From Crateriforma sp964453205 (GTDB lineage: Bacteria; Planctomycetota; Planctomycetia; Pirellulales; Pirellulaceae): DNA of 52,383 bases. The notes beneath the pieces are model-generated. The model ran no database searches and had not been told where the DNA came from. It saw only the letters and a list, made by a program, of their open reading frames with translations. A program made the translations under genes and the position numbers. Positions 7,921-17,080 of this stretch are shown here, piece by piece. Position 1 is the stretch's first letter. Every line of letters starts with the position of its first letter. Location: NCBI GenBank assembly GCA_964453205.1, contig CAYVRC010000015.1:1-52383 (forward strand), read 5' to 3'.

Positions 7921-9417
7921 TCAAGGCATCTTGTCGCCCACCTCTGCCATCAGGTCATCGAGCTGCGACTTCAGTGCCGCGACCTGCGGCGCGAGGGACG
8001 CGTCTCGGATCAAATTGTTCATCTCTTCGGGATCGCTTCGCAAGTCGTACAATTCCCAATACGGATCGGTGGGCTTGTCGACGGCACCCGGGGCGTCCAA
8101 GGGCTGTCCGTAGAAATAAATCAGTTTCCAATCGCGGGTCCGGATGCCCAAATGTGCCGGATTGTCGTGGTGGGCCATGTGCATCCAGTAACGATAGTAC
8201 GTCGCCTCGGGCCAGTCCGTCGGTGCCGGTTCGCCTTGTAGCATGGAAAGGAACGAACGGCCTTGCATGAAATCCGGCGCGTCGACGCCGGCGGCTTGCA
8301 GCAACGTCGGCGCGAAGTCCACGTTGTTGGCGATGAAATCCGGTTTTCGGCCGGCCGGAATCGATTTCGGATAGCGGGCGATGAAAGGCATTCGCAACGA
8401 CGGTTCGTACATCCATCGTTTGTCGATGTAGTCGTGTTCCCCCAGCATGAATCCTTGATCGGCGGTGTAAACGATCAGCGTGTTGTCCAGTTCTCCCGAT
8501 TCGTCCAGGTGGTCGATCAAACGTGCGACGTTGTCGTCGACGCCGCGTACGCAGCGAAGAAACTTTTTCAAGTAACGTTGGTAGGCTTTGCGTTTGTACG
8601 ACTCGTCGGGCAGTCGATCGTCGACGAACATGTGATCCCCCATGTTGCGACGCTCGTTCCGTTTGCCGACGGACGTGCCGAAAGGTTCTCGCCCGACGGG
8701 GCCGTGGTTGCCACGATTCCAGAGACTGTCGGGCTCGGGCACGTCCACACCGGCGTAAAGCCAATCGTATCGTTCCGCGTTTTCAAAATTGTCGTGGGGC
8801 GCCTTGAAATGGTGCATCAAAAAAAACGGTTTGTCCTTTTGCTTGCGGGTTCTCAGCCATTTCAGCGAGATGTCGGTAATCGCATCGGACGAATGCTTGC
8901 TGTCGTAGGTGTTGAAACGGAACTCATTTTCGGGCCAAGGTTTCGGCCCGCGAACGCGGAAGACGGGGTTGAAATAGAAGCCTTGGCCGGGAAGCACCGT
9001 GTAGAAATCAAATGCCGCGGGCTCGGCTTTGAGGTGCCACTTTCCCACCATCGCGGTTTCGTAACCGGCGTTTTTCATCAGTTCGGCCAAGTGTTGGCGG
9101 TCGCCTTCGATGCGGCCGCTCAGCGTCGTGACTCCGTTCACGTGAGAGTACTGGCCGGTCATGATCGTCGCGCGACTGGGCGTGCAGATCGAATTGGTGC
9201 AGAAACAATTTGTCAGCAGGGCACCCTCGCGGGCCAAACGATCGATCGTCGGTGTCGGGTCGAGTGCCGCCAAACGTCCGCCGTAAGCTCCGATCGCGTG
9301 GGCGGCGTGATCGTCGGACATGATGTAAAGAATGTTGGGTCGCTGTTCCGCCCGGACGGAGCCCACGGCCAAAGAAATCGACGCGCAGCCGAGGCCAAAA
9401 AACAGGAACCTGATCAT
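7921..9417 (-). CDS. Secreted type I sulfatase
   Basis: The product has 498 residues. Residues 1-23 form a signal peptide (FLFFGLGCASISLAVGSVRA), so the enzyme should be periplasmic or secreted. The formylglycine motif is C78-T-P-S-R, the class maturated by formylglycine-generating enzyme or anSME. Metal-binding aspartates D35-D36 (MSDDHAAH) and the later TADQGFMLGEHDYIDKRWMYE region complete the active site. The layout resembles N-acetylglucosamine-6-sulfatase/choline-sulfatase-like members of family S1, but the S1 subfamily cannot be fixed by eye. The ATG at 9417 begins the signal peptide; an upstream start at 9483 would add a charged, non-exported extension. Sulfated-polysaccharide use fits the neighbouring sugar operon. 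Confidence 0.9.
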   Translation of the reverse strand: MIRFLFFGLGCASISLAVGSVRAEQRPNILYIMSDDHAAHAIGAYGGRLAALDPTPTIDRLAREGALLTNCFCTNSICTPSRATIMTGQYSHVNGVTTLSGRIEGDRQHLAELMKNAGYETAMVGKWHLKAEPAAFDFYTVLPGQGFYFNPVFRVRGPKPWPENEFRFNTYDSKHSSDAITDISLKWLRTRKQKDKPFFLMHHFKAPHDNFENAERYDWLYAGVDVPEPDSLWNRGNHGPVGREPFGTSVGKRNERRNMGDHMFVDDRLPDESYKRKAYQRYLKKFLRCVRGVDDNVARLIDHLDESGELDNTLIVYTADQGFMLGEHDYIDKRWMYEPSLRMPFIARYPKSIPAGRKPDFIANNVDFAPTLLQAAGVDAPDFMQGRSFLSMLQGEPAPTDWPEATYYRYWMHMAHHDNPAHLGIRTRDWKLIYFYGQPLDAPGAVDKPTDPYWELYDLRSDPEEMNNLIRDASLAPQVAALKSQLDDLMAEVGDKMP

Positions 9418-9747
9418 GCTTGGGAAACGCAAAAGAATTCTCCGATGGTATCTTTTTTGGGGGGCAACTGGGGCGCCGGGCATCGCCGTGCAAACTCGAT
9501 TTGACCGACGGCTTCCCAGGATACTCGATCGACAACGACCCGTTCCGAGGGAGGCTTGCCGCGATCGCCGCGGCGTCGAGTCTTCCCGACGCCAACTTCG
9601 GACGGTTCGCGGACGTGTTCCGGCCCGGACGGTTTGATCGCCACGCTCACGTGACCGGATCCGGTACCATGATTCCCATCGTTGCCGCCTTTTTAATCGT
9701 ACCGGAAAGACCCGCGGCCACTCGGACTTGCGAATCAGAGATTGTTC
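9418..9747. other. Divergent intergenic region, sulfatase / PVC dehydrogenase
   Basis: These 330 bases separate two divergent genes and should hold both promoters. No gene is supported. The most visible structure is a perfect eight-base inverted repeat, TCCGGTAC at 9661-9668 and GTACCGGA at 9700-9707, with a 31-base spacer containing a short T run. It lies 41-87 bases upstream of the plus-strand gene. It could be a paired operator or a leader hairpin. I cannot place -35 and -10 boxes with confidence. Confidence 0.45.
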
Positions 9748-12700
9748 ATGACACCAGACTTCAGGCGAATCGCGTGGTTGTTTCTATGCTCGGCGATGTC
9801 GGTTGCGGCATCCGCCCAGGAAGACGCCGCCAAGGTCGAAATCGTTTTGCCGAAAGCCGGGAATGCCGCGGTCGCCGAGGTCATGCGGACGTTCCCAGGC
9901 CGTGGCGTCCAAGCCGATGATTCCGAGCCGACGCCGTCCTGGGATGCGGTGCGAGAATTTCAGGTCAAAGTTCCCTTGGAACTGGATTTGGTCGCATCGG
10001 AACCGGCCATTTCACAGCCCTTGTTTTGCAGTTGGGATTCGCGGGGCCGTTTGTGGTTGGTGCAGTATCGGCAGTATCAGTACCCCGCCGGCTTGAAGGT
10101 GGTGCGTTATGACGAGCATCTCCGCGCGGTGTTTGACAAGACGCCCGAGCCGCCGCCGCACGGTGTTCCGGGCGCCGATCGGATCACCGTGCTGACCGAT
10201 GCCGACGCGGACGGCACCTACGATCAACAACAGGACGTGATCACCGGATTGAACATTGCGACGTCGGTGCAGGTCGGTCGTGGCGGAATCTGGGTATTGA
10301 ACCCTCCCTACCTGTTGTTTTATCCCGATGCCGATCGCGACGACGTTCCCGACGCGGACCCCGAAGTTCATCTGTCGGGATTCGGATTGCAAGACACGCA
10401 CGCGGTGGCGAACAGTCTGACGTGGGGGCCGGACGGCTGGCTGTACGGTGCCAACGGAAGCACGACGAAAGGCGACGTCAGCAGCGCGGTGACCAAAAAC
10501 GTTCAGTTTTCCGGACAGTGTATCTGGCGCTACCAACCGGGCACAAAAGTCTTTGAGATCTTTGCCGAAGGCGGCGGCAACACGTTCAGCTTGGAGATCG
10601 ATTCGAAAGGCCGGGTCTTTGCCGGACACAACGGCGGCGACACACGGGGCTGGCACTACCCGCAGGGCAGTTACAGTCGCAAGAACTGGGGCAAGCATGG
10701 TCCGCTGACCAATGACTACGCTTTCGGATTTTTCGAGTCGATGAAGCTTGAGGGCGATCCGCGTCGATTTGCACAAGCTTTTTGCATCTACGAGGGCGGT
10801 TTGTTTCCGGCCGATTACGACGGCGACATCATCGCACCGAATTCACTTCACAATCTGGTTTGGCACAGCGAGCGGATCGCTGACGGGTCGACGTATCGGA
10901 CGACCGATCACGCCGATCTGATCACGACGCCGGATCGTTGGTTTCGTCCGGTTTACAGCGGCGTCGGACCCGACGGTGCGGTGTACATCGCCGACTGGTA
11001 CGACACGCGACTGAGCCACGTCAGTCCGGTCGATGATTGGCACAAAAACAGCGGACGTGTGTATCGTCTCCGCCCGACGGACGTTCGACCCAAGTACGAC
11101 TCGGGCGATCTGCACACGCAGCCGGCAGAATCCTTGGTGTCACTGATCGATCCGTCAGGGCGCCGTCACGCCAACAAGTGGGTCCGGCGTCGTGTGGCCC
11201 TGGAACTTGGATGGCGAAACGAGAGATCCGTCGTGCCGGCGTTGATTTCTCTGGTCGAAACGCACGGTTCTTTGGAAGCGTTGTGGGCATTGAACCTGAT
11301 GGACGAATTGACAACGGATCGAGCCGGACGGTGGTTGCAAAACCCCGACGCGGATGTGCGTCGTTGGGTTGTGCGATTGCTGGGCGATCGCCATGAAGGT
11401 CATCAAGGCATGGCGTTGCTGGCCGAAAACGAAACCGATGTGCAAGTCCGCAGCCAACTGGCTAGCACCGCCAAACGTATTCCCGCCGAGGTAGCGTTGC
11501 CGGTACTGCGCGCTTTGATCGGTCACGACATAAATGTTCAGGATCCTCATTTGCCCCTGCTGATTTGGTGGGGTGTTGAGGCGCACGTGGATGACCGATC
11601 GGCGATGGCAACGTGGCTGGCCGATGAGACGCTTTGGAAGGCGTCGTTGTTTCGCCGGCACCTCGCGGCGCGTCTGATGCGGCGACTCGCAGCGACCGGT
11701 GGACGTGAAGGTTTGCAGCGGTGCGGGGACTTGTTGGCTGCGGCCGATGATGACGATTTGGTGAACCAATGGGTCGGCGGATTGGTCAATGCCTTTGAAG
11801 GTTTGCCGGTTCCCGAATTCCCGGCGAACTTGAAGGAGGCCTTGGCGAAACATCAAAACACGATCGGATCGAGCGGCTTGATGCTCCGTCTTCGAGGACG
11901 TGACCCTCAGGCGATCGATGAAGCCGTCGCGTCGTTGCAAGATAATGCCCTGGATCGCTCGGTTCGAATCGCCTTGGCGACGGTTTTGGGGGAAGTTCCT
12001 GATCCGCGGGCGTTGCCGGCGTTGATCCGGTTGGCTCGCGGCGTCTCGCAAGTCCGATCGACGCCGGATGACTTGCAACTGACTGCGATCGCGTCGTTGA
12101 GCGCCTACGATGACCCGCGGGTGGCCGACGCGATGCTCGAAATGCTGGAATTGCCCGTTGGTGATTCCGCGTTGCAGTCGGCCGTCTGCCGAACGTTGGC
12201 CAGTCGGCCCACCTGGGCGATGGCCTTGGTCGATGCTGTCGCCAGCCCCGCTGACACCGACGGCCAAGCCGATCGACCGGCAAGCCCACCGGTTCCCGCC
12301 GCGATCTTGCAACAGCTTCGCGCGTACGAGCATCCGCCGGAGTTATTGTCGAGGGTGGAGGCGACCTTCGGGGCGAGTCGGAAAATTTCGTCGGCCGACG
12401 AGCTTGCCGAGATTCGGCGACTTCGTCAGGTCATCGCCGGTGGTGAGGGTTCGGCGGTTTTCGGCAAGGCTTTGTTCGCGACCCATTGCGGCAAATGCCA
12501 TGAATTGTCGGGCACCGGGACGACCGTCGGACCGAAGCTGGACGGCTACGAACGTGGCAACTTGAATTTTTGGTTGACGGCGATCGTGGGACCGAGCCTG
12601 GAGATTCGCGAAGGTTACCAGTCTTACTCCGCACTGACCGACGACGGCCGTGTCGTGACCGGGATGATGGCTCAGCAGGACGATCGAACGGTGACGCTTC

Positions 12701-12858
12701 GCGACGCCGAAGGAAACCCGATCGTCCTGGATCGCGAGCATCTCGAGAATCTGGGGCCGATCCCGACCTCGTTGATGCCCGACGACACGCTCGGGTCCCT
12801 GGACGAACAGCAGATCCGAGACCTGTTCGCGTTCTTGATGTCGACCGCGGGCGGCTAA
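9748..12858 (+). CDS. PVC-type heme-binding membrane-bound dehydrogenase with HEAT repeats
   Basis: The product has about 1036 residues. A signal peptide (about 1-24, IAWLFLCSAMSVAASA) is followed by a beta-propeller dehydrogenase domain (about 75-435) rich in GPDGWLYGANG, NSLHNLVWH and YSGVGPDGAVYIADWYDTR motifs. Next comes an alpha-helical HEAT-repeat region (about 470-860). The C-terminal cytochrome c domain has HCGKCH with C914 and C917 and a downstream GMM that may supply the axial methionine. This order is the PVC-superfamily secreted dehydrogenase family, a large paralogous group in planctomycetes. The substrate is unknown, probably a sugar or sugar derivative. I chose the ATG at 9748 over the TTG at 9742. 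The stop overlaps the stop of the convergent pyrophosphatase gene. Confidence 0.88.
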   Translation: MTPDFRRIAWLFLCSAMSVAASAQEDAAKVEIVLPKAGNAAVAEVMRTFPGRGVQADDSEPTPSWDAVREFQVKVPLELDLVASEPAISQPLFCSWDSRGRLWLVQYRQYQYPAGLKVVRYDEHLRAVFDKTPEPPPHGVPGADRITVLTDADADGTYDQQQDVITGLNIATSVQVGRGGIWVLNPPYLLFYPDADRDDVPDADPEVHLSGFGLQDTHAVANSLTWGPDGWLYGANGSTTKGDVSSAVTKNVQFSGQCIWRYQPGTKVFEIFAEGGGNTFSLEIDSKGRVFAGHNGGDTRGWHYPQGSYSRKNWGKHGPLTNDYAFGFFESMKLEGDPRRFAQAFCIYEGGLFPADYDGDIIAPNSLHNLVWHSERIADGSTYRTTDHADLITTPDRWFRPVYSGVGPDGAVYIADWYDTRLSHVSPVDDWHKNSGRVYRLRPTDVRPKYDSGDLHTQPAESLVSLIDPSGRRHANKWVRRRVALELGWRNERSVVPALISLVETHGSLEALWALNLMDELTTDRAGRWLQNPDADVRRWVVRLLGDRHEGHQGMALLAENETDVQVRSQLASTAKRIPAEVALPVLRALIGHDINVQDPHLPLLIWWGVEAHVDDRSAMATWLADETLWKASLFRRHLAARLMRRLAATGGREGLQRCGDLLAAADDDDLVNQWVGGLVNAFEGLPVPEFPANLKEALAKHQNTIGSSGLMLRLRGRDPQAIDEAVASLQDNALDRSVRIALATVLGEVPDPRALPALIRLARGVSQVRSTPDDLQLTAIASLSAYDDPRVADAMLEMLELPVGDSALQSAVCRTLASRPTWAMALVDAVASPADTDGQADRPASPPVPAAILQQLRAYEHPPELLSRVEATFGASRKISSADELAEIRRLRQVIAGGEGSAVFGKALFATHCGKCHELSGTGTTVGPKLDGYERGNLNFWLTAIVGPSLEIREGYQSYSALTDDGRVVTGMMAQQDDRTVTLRDAEGNPIVLDREHLENLGPIPTSLMPDDTLGSLDEQQIRDLFAFLMSTAGG

Positions 12859-14513
12859 GCCGGTTCCATCGGCGTGGAATCGAGCAGACTGATGATCAAC
12901 GGCAAAAGTTGTTTCTTGCGGCTGACGACGTTTTCCAGTTCGTACAGGTCTTGTTCGAGTTGCGGATAATTGATGTCATCCCAGCCCTCCGGTTCATTGC
13001 TTAGCAACAAGAGTGATCCGTTGCTGGCGATGTCGGTGACCAACAGGGCCGAGAAGTCGTATTGGTTTTGCGAGACCAAGTCCCGCAGGGCGGCTGACAG
13101 TTCGGATTTGCGTTGCCAGAACAAGTCGAAGCCGATTTCCTCGATTTGCGAAATGGAGAACCGCCTGCCGGCTTCCTCGAATTCCTTGCAATCCTCCCGC
13201 ACGACCTTCTCCGGCGTGCAGTTTCGCAGGGCCGATCCGACTTTGAAGAAGTCTTCGGCGAACTGTTCCAGATCCACGTCGCAGAATTGCTGAAGCCAGG
13301 CCAGCACGTCGCGATCGATGTCGGTGGCCGTCGGCGAGCGAAGGTAAAGGGTATCGCTGATCAGGCCCGAAGCCATGCACAGCGCGATGCCGGGTTCCGG
13401 CGCCATCTTGGCTTGCTGGAACTTTCTCGCCACCAAGGTGCAAGTGGACCCGACCGGTTCCATGAAGAATCGCATCGGCCCGGTCGACTTCAGCGACCCG
13501 CCCAAGCGGTGGTGATCCAGGACTTCGATGATGTCGGCTTCTTCGGCGCCGTGAACGGCTTGGGACAGTTCGTTGTGATCGACCAACACCAGTTCGGGTT
13601 GCGGCGGGTTGACCAGATCGCTTTTGCTGAGCACGCCGATCAGTTTGTCGCCGTCCAAGACGGGAAACACACTCTGCGGCGAGCGAAAGATCTGTTGACG
13701 GGCGGTGCTGACTGGCAGCTTCGCGGGTAAGGCAAGGAAATCGCGATCCACGACGGTGTCGATCAACCGCGCCGCCTTGATCCGCATGGTGGTGGTCGCG
13801 GTGTCGTAGGGACTGCAGATGACCGCGACGCCGTTGGCTTGGGCCAGCTGCATCAATCCGCTGGACAATTCGTAACCGCCGGTGACGACGAGCGCTCGGA
13901 CGCCCATTTCCAGCGCGGGCAGTTGGATCGTCGGGCGATCGCCGCTGACGACCAGCAGTCGCTCCGAGGAAAACTGTTTCATGCGTTCGATGAAATTGCC
14001 GGCGCTCATCGCGCCGACCGTCACGATCAGGTCTTCGTCCTTGTCCGGATCGACCGAATGCAAGTAGCGTCCGCCCAACACGTCGACGATTTTGTCCAGA
14101 TTCGTGCGGACCTGACGCGACTGGATCGGGTCAACGCCGCCTTGAAAGATCAGTTCCAACAAATCCAACAGCGTCACCAACCCGATCAGACGGTTGGCGT
14201 CATCCAACACCGGGATCGAGCGAATCCCGTGTTGGTCCATCCGCTGGTAGACCTCGTAGAAGACTTCGTTGCTCCGCGCGAAAACGACGTTGCGTTTGCA
14301 GATGTCACGCAGTTCCGGACGGACGTCCATGGTGATCTTGGGCGACTGAAGTCCTGCCTTTCTCAGGACGAATTCGGTCCTTTCGTTGGGCGGCCCGCAG
14401 CTCGCCGCGGTGGCGTCGGGCCGCGTCGTCCGCTGCAAGAAATCGGCGTAAGCGATCGCGCTGCAGATCGCATCGGTATCGGGGTTGCGGTGCCCGAAAA
14501 CGAAAAGGCTCAT
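12855..14513 (-). CDS. Manganese-dependent inorganic pyrophosphatase with CBS/DRTGG domains
   Basis: The product has 552 residues and is a family II (DHH) pyrophosphatase. The N-terminal motif FGHRNPDTDA (H8, D12, D14) and the later VDHNE and LDHHR motifs provide the two-metal site, with the DHHA2-like domain at the C-terminus. Inserted in the catalytic domain are two CBS motifs (about 70-130 and 250-310) flanking a DRTGG-like domain (TVGAMSAGNF... MGVRALVVTGG). This layout is known from nucleotide-regulated CBS-PPases of Clostridium and relatives, where AMP/ADP inhibit and diadenosine polyphosphates activate. It should hydrolyse pyrophosphate in the cytoplasm. The ATG at 14513 overlaps the coaC stop (ATGA), and the gene ends in an overlap with the convergent gene. 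Confidence 0.9.
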   Translation of the reverse strand: MSLFVFGHRNPDTDAICSAIAYADFLQRTTRPDATAASCGPPNERTEFVLRKAGLQSPKITMDVRPELRDICKRNVVFARSNEVFYEVYQRMDQHGIRSIPVLDDANRLIGLVTLLDLLELIFQGGVDPIQSRQVRTNLDKIVDVLGGRYLHSVDPDKDEDLIVTVGAMSAGNFIERMKQFSSERLLVVSGDRPTIQLPALEMGVRALVVTGGYELSSGLMQLAQANGVAVICSPYDTATTTMRIKAARLIDTVVDRDFLALPAKLPVSTARQQIFRSPQSVFPVLDGDKLIGVLSKSDLVNPPQPELVLVDHNELSQAVHGAEEADIIEVLDHHRLGGSLKSTGPMRFFMEPVGSTCTLVARKFQQAKMAPEPGIALCMASGLISDTLYLRSPTATDIDRDVLAWLQQFCDVDLEQFAEDFFKVGSALRNCTPEKVVREDCKEFEEAGRRFSISQIEEIGFDLFWQRKSELSAALRDLVSQNQYDFSALLVTDIASNGSLLLLSNEPEGWDDINYPQLEQDLYELENVVSRKKQLLPLIISLLDSTPMEPA

Positions 14514-15076
14514 GGGGTTTCCGTGGCTTCCGTGGAGAGTATTTGTTGAGCGATGGTGAGAATCTGGTCGGGTTCGGACATGCGTCCGTTGCCCAGGACG
14601 CGGCAACTGAGCCAACCGGTTTCCGGGCCGACAACGTGACATCCGTCGTCACTGAGCTGCGTCATGTTTCGCGACACCGAAGGTTTTTTCCACATCGGAT
14701 CGCTCATCGCCGGAGCGATCAGCACCGGTGCGGTGACTTGCAAGTACAACGTCGAAACCAGATCGTCGGCCAATCCGCCGGCGAACTTGGCGATCAGATT
14801 CGCCGTCGCCGGGGCGACGATCATCAGATCGATGTCGCGGGCAAGTTCGATGTGCGGGCCGAGCGGGAAGGCATGGGCATGGACGTTGGCGGTGGCCACG
14901 GGACGCCCCGACAGCGCAGCAAAGGTCGCGGCCCCGATGAAGTGGCCGGCCGATTCGGTCATCACGACTTGAACGCGATGCCCCTGTTGCACCAGACGGC
15001 TGCACAGGATCGCGGATTTGTAGGCGGCGATGCCGCCGCCGACGGCAAGCAAAACGACTCGCCCCTCGTCACTCAT
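14510..15076 (-). CDS. coaC: Phosphopantothenoylcysteine decarboxylase (CoaC domain only)
   Basis: The product has 188 residues and is a flavin-dependent HFCD-family decarboxylase that converts phosphopantothenoylcysteine to phosphopantetheine in CoA synthesis. The GGGIAAYK start, the active-site H75 (GPHIELA), the PATAN motif (89-93, cf. PASANT), PAMSDPMW (122-129, cf. PAMNxxMW) and C158 in LSCRVLGNGRM are all present. The length covers only the decarboxylase half. The synthetase half (CoaB) seen in the usual fused CoaBC is absent here and must be encoded elsewhere. It starts 16 bases after rpoZ and overlaps the pyrophosphatase start by four bases. Confidence 0.88.
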   Translation of the reverse strand: MSDEGRVVLLAVGGGIAAYKSAILCSRLVQQGHRVQVVMTESAGHFIGAATFAALSGRPVATANVHAHAFPLGPHIELARDIDLMIVAPATANLIAKFAGGLADDLVSTLYLQVTAPVLIAPAMSDPMWKKPSVSRNMTQLSDDGCHVVGPETGWLSCRVLGNGRMSEPDQILTIAQQILSTEATETP

Positions 15077-15092
15077 AAAAAAATGATCCGCA

Positions 15093-15365
15093 TCAAAGAT
15101 CCGCGGCGTCCAAGTCGGGGCCCTCGGCCGCGGCGATGGTGGTGTCCAAGTCGTCGACGACGGCGACTTCGTTCTCGGTGTTCAAGACGATTTTATCTTG
15201 GACGATTTCTTGCAACACGATGGACATTTTATCGTGCGTGTCGACGTTGACCAAAGCACGACTGCCCTGGTTCAACTGAACCAGTCGCTTTTGGATCAGC
15301 GTGCTGAGTTTGAAACGTCCGCCGACTTTGTTGACGATTTCTTCTTCTTTCAGTTCTTCAAGCAT
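15093..15365 (-). CDS. rpoZ: RNA polymerase omega subunit
   Basis: The product has 90 residues. The central part (VGGRFKLSTLIQKRLVQLNQGSRALV) matches the omega core that binds the beta-prime subunit, where bacterial omega has a similar R-x-L-x2-I-x-xR-x3-L-x2-G pattern. The C-terminal third is acidic and probably disordered. The position directly after gmk and before coaC is the classical gmk-rpoZ-coaBC order and strongly supports the call. Its ATG lies inside the end of gmk (eight-base overlap), so its translation is likely coupled. Omega helps assemble RNA polymerase and can take part in ppGpp binding in some bacteria. Confidence 0.87.
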   Translation of the reverse strand: MLEELKEEEIVNKVGGRFKLSTLIQKRLVQLNQGSRALVNVDTHDKMSIVLQEIVQDKIVLNTENEVAVVDDLDTTIAAAEGPDLDAADL

Positions 15366-16062
15366 TTCGATTTTCTTGTTGGTCTTTCAGGATTTGACAG
15401 ATCTCAGCGACGGTGTGGTCGACCGTGTTGTTGATGATTTCGTACTGATAATGGCTGATGTAGCTCATTTCCTTTGCGGCGGTTTCCAAGCGAGCGGTCA
15501 GCTTGTCTTCGTCTTCGGTGCCGCGGTGTCGCAATCGGCGTTCCAATTCGTTCATGTCGCCGGGATGGATGAACAGGCTGATCGGATTCAAGTCGGAGCG
15601 TTCAAAGACGGACAAGGCTCCCTGCACATCGATCTCTAAAATAACCCACTTGCCGCTTTTTAGGCCAGTGGCGACTTCGTCACGCAGGGTACCGTACAGA
15701 GAACCCAGCCCGAAAACCTCTTTGAATTCGATGAATTCGCCGGCCTGCTGGCGTCGCTCGAAATCCTCCCGGGTCAGGAAATGGTAATGGCGACCGTCGA
15801 TTTCCCCGGGACGGGGCGGACGCGTCGTGGCCGAGACGCTCAATTCCAACGGCAAGTCGCAGGTCGCGATCAGCTTGCGAACGACCGTGGATTTGCCCGC
15901 ACCGCTGGGTCCGGAGATGACGATCAGTCGGCCCATCGCTGTTTCCGTCTTCAGGGGCTTGTCGATTCGGGTCTGGCCCGCGGGGCGATGGGGCGGCTGG
16001 TCCACGATTGGTCGATCCGTTGGCATCGGGTTCATTGGAGTCGTCGGGCGGCGATAAGTCAT
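15358..16062 (-). CDS. gmk: Guanylate kinase
   Basis: The product has 234 residues from the ATG at 16062. Guanylate kinase converts GMP plus ATP to GDP plus ADP. The P-loop GPSGAGKST is at 51-59, followed by the GMP-binding segment SVSATTRPPRPGEIDGRHYHF and the lid with EFKEVFGLGSLYGT. The catalytic core is about 190 residues, as usual. The start at 16062 overlaps the yicC stop (ATGA) and adds a proline-rich 42-residue N-terminal extension. An internal ATG at 15936 (MGRLIVISG) would give the standard size and has GGA about ten bases upstream. Both starts are plausible. Confidence 0.93.
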   Translation of the reverse strand: MTYRRPTTPMNPMPTDRPIVDQPPHRPAGQTRIDKPLKTETAMGRLIVISGPSGAGKSTVVRKLIATCDLPLELSVSATTRPPRPGEIDGRHYHFLTREDFERRQQAGEFIEFKEVFGLGSLYGTLRDEVATGLKSGKWVILEIDVQGALSVFERSDLNPISLFIHPGDMNELERRLRHRGTEDEDKLTARLETAAKEMSYISHYQYEIINNTVDHTVAEICQILKDQQENRNA

Positions 16063-17006
16063 TCCAGATTTTGGACCAATTCACGCATGCGCTCGAGCGC
16101 GCATTTCATCTCGACGACGTGGGTGCTGACGTCGGCTCCGGCGGCTTTGCTGCCGATCGTGTTGGTCTCTCGGAACATTTCTTGCAGGATAAAGTCCAGT
16201 TTGCGGCCGGTCGGATCCGGGCGTCCGCGGTCATCCTCTTCCTCGGACTCTTGCTCGGGTTGATCGTCCAAGACGCCGGCGAACAGTTTCAGGTGGCTTT
16301 GCAAACGAGTGATTTCCTCGCTGATGTCGACGCGGTCGGCGTACACCTGAACCTCACGAAGCAGATCGACCGTGTCGACCGACAGGTCCTGTTGGTGCAG
16401 CGTTTGACGTACCTTGCTTTCCAAACGCTGTCGATACCGATCGGCGGCTTCGGGGGCCAAGTTCGCCACGGCAACCAACCGTTGGTCGAGGATGGTCAAA
16501 TCGGCTTGCAGACTGCCGGCCATCTCCGCACCTTCGGATTGACGCATCTGATCGAACTGGTCCAAAGCATCGATCAGGGTCGCCAAGACCAGTGCCCAGA
16601 CGTCGTCACTGTCGTCTTGTTCGAGCGTCCTGCCGGACAGGGCTCCGGGCAATTGCAAAAGCCCGACCCAGTCGATCGGTTCGTCCACGTTCAGGTCGCG
16701 CTGCACCGATTTGAGTTGTCGATAATAGGCCGCCACGACATCGCCACAAACCTGATGCGACGACGCCGACTGGGCCGGTTGCCAAGCCACGTTCACGGTC
16801 AAGGATCCGCGATGGATTCGCGATCGAATGGTCGATTCGATTTTGGGGGCCAAAGCGGCCAAAGAGTCGCTGGTGCGGAGGCTGCATTTGACGCCACGAT
16901 GGTTGACCGCACGGATTTCGGCCGAAACGGTTCCCAAGTCACTGCTCCGCTGCGCACGGCCTTGCCCGGTCATGCTGCGGACGTCGGCAAAGGTCGATGC
17001 GGTCAT
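16059..17006 (-). CDS. YicC/YloC family endoribonuclease
   Basis: The product has 315 residues. It shows the YicC pattern: SMTGQGRA near the N-terminus, VSAEIRAVNHRGVKCSLR, an IRSRIHRGSLTVNV segment, and the conserved C-terminal domain KLDFILQEMFRETNTIGSKAAGADVSTHVVEMKCALERMRELVQNLE. YicC-family proteins are metal-dependent endoribonucleases; in Escherichia coli YicC acts on small RNA RyhB. I prefer the ATG at 17006 because homology starts just after it. The upstream start at 17063 would add a Pro/Arg-rich tail. The gene sits 74 bases after secG and overlaps gmk, a neighbour in many bacteria. Confidence 0.9.
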   Translation of the reverse strand: MTASTFADVRSMTGQGRAQRSSDLGTVSAEIRAVNHRGVKCSLRTSDSLAALAPKIESTIRSRIHRGSLTVNVAWQPAQSASSHQVCGDVVAAYYRQLKSVQRDLNVDEPIDWVGLLQLPGALSGRTLEQDDSDDVWALVLATLIDALDQFDQMRQSEGAEMAGSLQADLTILDQRLVAVANLAPEAADRYRQRLESKVRQTLHQQDLSVDTVDLLREVQVYADRVDISEEITRLQSHLKLFAGVLDDQPEQESEEEDDRGRPDPTGRKLDFILQEMFRETNTIGSKAAGADVSTHVVEMKCALERMRELVQNLE

Positions 17007-17080
17007 GCGGTCTTGAAAGGGGTGGGACCCCGGCGGGGCTGACGGTCGGCGTGAAGGGATCAACCGGCGGGGACCGGCGG

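Noticed and set aside
16008..17042. 344-codon plus-strand frame opposite yicC
   Set aside because: It is a shadow of the YicC gene, which has the complete family signature on the minus strand.
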